The notes below the pieces were generated by a model. The model was not told the DNA's origin and searched no databases. It saw only the letters and a program-made list of their open reading frames with translations. Made by a program: the position numbers and the translations under genes. Of a stretch of 64,000 bases of DNA, positions 61,077-64,000 are shown in pieces; within the stretch, counting starts at the first letter, position 1; each line of letters begins with the position of its first letter. This stretch comes from an uncultured Tenacibaculum sp. (GTDB lineage Bacteria; Bacteroidota; Bacteroidia; Flavobacteriales; Flavobacteriaceae): positions 62,001-126,000 of the forward strand of contig CANMIL010000010.1 of assembly GCA_947497895.1 (NCBI GenBank), written 5' to 3'.

Positions 61077-62162
61077 ATGAAATATTTAATTCAACTATTC
61101 ACATATACTTTCGTTTTCACCCTTGTTGTTTCTTGTGGAAAAGAGGTAAAGCAAGAGAAAAAATTAATTCGACCTGTTCAGCACAAAACTGTAGGCTATT
61201 TTGGAGGTGATAAAACACAATCATTTAGTGGAACTTCACGTACCGATAAAATTATTAAACTGAGTTTCAGAAGCTCAGGAATTATTACAAAATTCAATAT
61301 TAAAATTGGTCAAAAAGTTAGAAAAGGGCAACAACTAGCTACCTTAGATAATGTTCAAGCTAGACTAAATTATCAAAGTGCGCTGTCTTCACTTAATAGT
61401 GCAGAATCTTCTATGAATACGGCAAAGTTGAGTTTGGACAGAACTAAAACCCTATTCGAAAAAGGTAGTGTTGCTTTAAGTAATTATGAATCTGCCAAGA
61501 ACCAATATACCTCAGCAAAAAATTCATACAATTCTGCCAAGCAAAGTGTAGAACTTCAAAAAGAACAAATTAAGTTCGGGTATTTAATTGCTCCAGAAAA
61601 TGGAATTATCGCTTCTGTGAATGCCGAAATTGATGAAAACGTAAGTCCTGGTCAAACAATTGCAACATTAAATGCTGGTACTGACATGGAAATCTCTTTG
61701 GGATTACCTGAAAGTGTTATTAATCGAGTAAAAGAAAACATGGAAGTAGACATCTCTTTTTCTTCTTTAGAAGGTAAAAACTTTAAAGGTAAAGTTACAG
61801 AGGTTTCGCCTGCTGTTGATGCGAATACAGCAACATATCCTGTTAGAATTGCTTTGCTTAAGGCTACCAATGAAGTTAAAAGTGGAATGGCTGCAAACGT
61901 TACTTTTCACTTTGGAAATGATTCAAAAGAAGAGATTAAACAATTAGTAGTTCCTGCAAATGCAGTTGGAGAGGACAGTAAAGGAAACTTCGTGTTTCTA
62001 ATTAATGAAGGAGATAAAAGCACTGTTAACAAGCAACAAGTAACTATTGGTGAATTAACCTCTGAAGGTTTTATCATAAAATCTGGACTCAATGCTGGTC
62101 AGAAAATTGCCACAGCAGGATTACAAACACTGTTAGATGGTCAAGAAATAAAACTTCAATAA
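61077..62162 (+). CDS. RND efflux periplasmic adaptor (membrane fusion protein), lipoprotein
   Basis: A 361-residue adaptor linking the RND pump to the TolC-family protein. The signal peptide has a lipobox VVSC (Cys20). The mature protein shows the usual order of hairpin and lipoyl-like parts: KLSFRSSGIITKFNIKIGQKVRKGQQLATLD (about 63-93), a coiled coil (LNSAESSMNTAKLSLDRTKTLFEKGS and on), LIAPENGIIASVNAEIDENVSPGQTIATL, a beta-barrel (ISLGLPESVINRV, SFSSLEGKNFKGKVTEV) and a membrane-proximal end (VTIGELTSEGFIIKSGLNAGQKIATAG). It starts 22 bp after the TolC-type gene and ends 20 bp before the pump gene. Confidence 0.93.
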   Translation: MKYLIQLFTYTFVFTLVVSCGKEVKQEKKLIRPVQHKTVGYFGGDKTQSFSGTSRTDKIIKLSFRSSGIITKFNIKIGQKVRKGQQLATLDNVQARLNYQSALSSLNSAESSMNTAKLSLDRTKTLFEKGSVALSNYESAKNQYTSAKNSYNSAKQSVELQKEQIKFGYLIAPENGIIASVNAEIDENVSPGQTIATLNAGTDMEISLGLPESVINRVKENMEVDISFSSLEGKNFKGKVTEVSPAVDANTATYPVRIALLKATNEVKSGMAANVTFHFGNDSKEEIKQLVVPANAVGEDSKGNFVFLINEGDKSTVNKQQVTIGELTSEGFIIKSGLNAGQKIATAGLQTLLDGQEIKLQ

Positions 62163-62182
62163 ACTAAAACGAACCAATCACA

Positions 62183-64000
62183 TGAATTTAGCTAAATTTT
62201 CAATAGATAAAAACAGGATTACATTCACTGTTTTGGCTACCATTATTTTAATGGGAGTCGTGATGTATTCGGGACTCTCTAGAGATAGTATGCCTCCTTA
62301 CACGGTTCGTGTTGCTACTGTTGTTTCTGTATTCCCAGGAGCAAGTCCAGAACGAGTTGAACAACTCGTGAGCGATAAAATAGAGAAAATCGCACAGGAA
62401 TTACCAGAATTGAAAGATGTTACAAGTACCTCAAGAACGGGACTTTCGGTAGTTTCAGTATTTCTAAAGGATGAAGTAAAACAAAAAGACATGCAATCCG
62501 TTTGGGATCGTTTACGACGAAAATTAAACGCCATGCAAGGATTACCACAAGGAGTCGTTCCAAATTTAAATGACGATGGGATAGGTGATGTTTATGGTAT
62601 CGTCGTGGGGTTAACCTCTGACGGATTTTCCTATGCTCAGGTAAAAGACTATGCTGATGATATTAAAGATGACTTAATCAAACTACCTGATGCCGCAAAA
62701 GTAACATTGGGTGGTGTGCAGGATGAAAGAGTTTTTATAGAGTTTGATAATACCCGTTTAAAAGAATATGGACTTTCTTCTTCTAAATTACAACAATTCA
62801 TCTCTTCCACTAACATTTTAAGTTCTGGTGGCCAAGTAAATGTTGGAAATGAACGAATCATTCTTGAACCCACTGGAAATTTTAATTCTGTAAACGACAT
62901 TAAAGAACTACTTATTCCTGTTGGAAATGGTAGTCAATTGGTAAAATTAGGGCTTATTACCAATGTAAAAAAAGGATATATAGATCCTTCAACCCAAATT
63001 GTAAATGTTAATGGTAAAACAGCTATTTCTATACATGTTAACTTAAAAAAAGGAGCGAATGTTATCAAACTAGGAGAAGCCGTAAACTCAGTAGTAAATG
63101 AATGGGAAGCAAAACTTCCTGTTGGGCTTGAGTTAACAAGAGTCTCATCTTTAGACACCTATATTGACGTAAAAATTGATGATTTTATTTCCAACCTTCT
63201 GCAATCAATTGGTATAGTATTAGCCGTAATGCTAATCTTCTTAGGCATTAGAACAGGATTTGTAATTGCGAGTTTAATTCCTATTGTAACCATTATGACA
63301 TTAATGATTATGGGAATAATTAATATGGGATTAAATCAGGTTACTTTAGCTGCCTTAATTATGGCATTAGGAATGCTTGTGGATAATGCCATCGTCGTCG
63401 CCGAAACCATCATGGTAAAAATGGAAAAAGGTACAACTAAGTACAATGCTGCTGTTGAGGCTTTCTCTGAATTATGGATGCCGTTACTCATATCTACTTT
63501 AACAACTTCAGCAGCCTTCTTGGCCTTTTATATGTCTCCAACAACTATGGGTGACATTGTTGGTCCAATATTCGTTGTGATTACCATAGCTTTACTTTCT
63601 TCATGGATTATTGCATTAACGGTAATCACCATGTTCTGTTATTTGTTTTTCAAAGTAAACAATAATGAAGAAAAGAAAGAAAGTATTATTGATAAAACTA
63701 TTAATACGCTTAAAGTGTATTATAAAGATTTAATCTTGTTAGCACTATCTAACAAATGGAAAGTAATTATTACCATATTTGTTGCCTTCTTTTTATCTCT
63801 TTATGGCTTTACAAAAGTAGATTTCGTCTTTTTCCCCGATAGTGATAGGAACATGATTACCATTGATGTAAACTTACCCTTAGGAACTAAAATTGAAAGA
63901 ACTTCGGAAATTGTTGTTCAGATTGAACAATTTATGAAAGACTCTTTAAAAACATCCGAAGAGAACAAAAAAGGAATTGTCGATTGGTCTTCTTATGTAG
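62183..64000 (+). CDS. RND-family efflux transporter permease (3' partial)
   Basis: Inner-membrane proton-driven pump of the AcrB/MdtB type, cut by the right edge; the 606 codons seen are open to the last base. The start MNLAKFSIDKNRITFTVLATIILMGVVMY gives the first membrane segment, followed by YTVRVATVVSVFPGASPERVEQLVSDKIE, the standard beginning of the porter domain. The membrane block from about residue 335 includes LLQSIGIVLAVMLIFLGIRTGFVIASLIPIV and the conserved LAALIMALGMLVDNAIVVAE (transmembrane segment 4 with the proton-relay aspartate pair region). A second porter domain has begun at FFPDSDRNMITIDVNLP. It is the third gene of the tripartite operon. Substrate unknown. Confidence 0.95.

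Overview
The window is AT-rich chromosomal DNA from a member of the Bacteroidota, almost certainly a marine Flavobacteriaceae close to Tenacibaculum, Polaribacter or Aquimarina; the exact genus is inference. The evidence is the type IX secretion (T9SS) sorting domain with a PorP/SprF partner, TonB-dependent and beta-barrel outer-membrane proteins, many promoters of the Bacteroidota form TAnnTTTG, weak ribosome binding sites, and dispersed flavobacterial intergenic repeats.

Layout. 1-2.3 kb: ergothioneine genes egtB (cut by the left edge) and egtD with a small zinc-ribbon protein. 2.4-7.6 kb: DEAD-box helicase, a TPR histidine kinase with its LuxR-type regulator, and a small membrane protein. 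7.8-17.2 kb: a 2386-residue secreted surface protein (two seven-bladed FG-GAP propellers, HYR domains, eleven tandem 81-residue repeats, T9SS type B tail), its PorP/SprF partner, and a 241-residue satellite paralogue that carries a copy of the same promoter, hairpin and signal peptide. 17.4-19.7 kb: a DUF262 plus HEPN-ribonuclease gene pair, likely defence. 19.7-23 kb: a repeat-rich stretch with only a small secreted protein and an esterase lipoprotein.

23.0-32.9 kb holds the most unusual locus: four tandem AidA/PixA (inclusion-body family) genes downstream of a duplicated pair of group II PLP decarboxylase and phenylacetate-CoA-ligase-like genes, read toward a strong terminator. A LytTR regulator with a degenerate receiver is divergent to it, with a 21-bp-period direct repeat between. 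I read this as a candidate small-molecule and protein-inclusion system that I cannot match to a described pathway.

32.9-43 kb is mainly housekeeping: initiator tRNA, era, der, a lipoprotein, a TonB-dependent-receptor-like barrel and a GAF protein. 43-52 kb: TonB-family protein, alginate-export-type porin with a PilJ/NarX-like periplasmic protein, an HD phosphohydrolase fused to a Pycsar-type membrane effector domain, a metallophosphoesterase, a TPM protein and selO. 52.6-58.5 kb: a molybdenum hydroxylase operon (dihaem cytochrome c, iorA, iorB, XdhC, MocA-like) behind a divergent TetR gene with a 20-bp perfect palindrome between them. 58.7-64 kb: a tripartite RND efflux operon whose TolC component carries an N-terminal substrate-binding-protein-like domain; the pump gene runs off the right edge.

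All family assignments rest on reading the translated sequences and recognising motifs; no searches were run.
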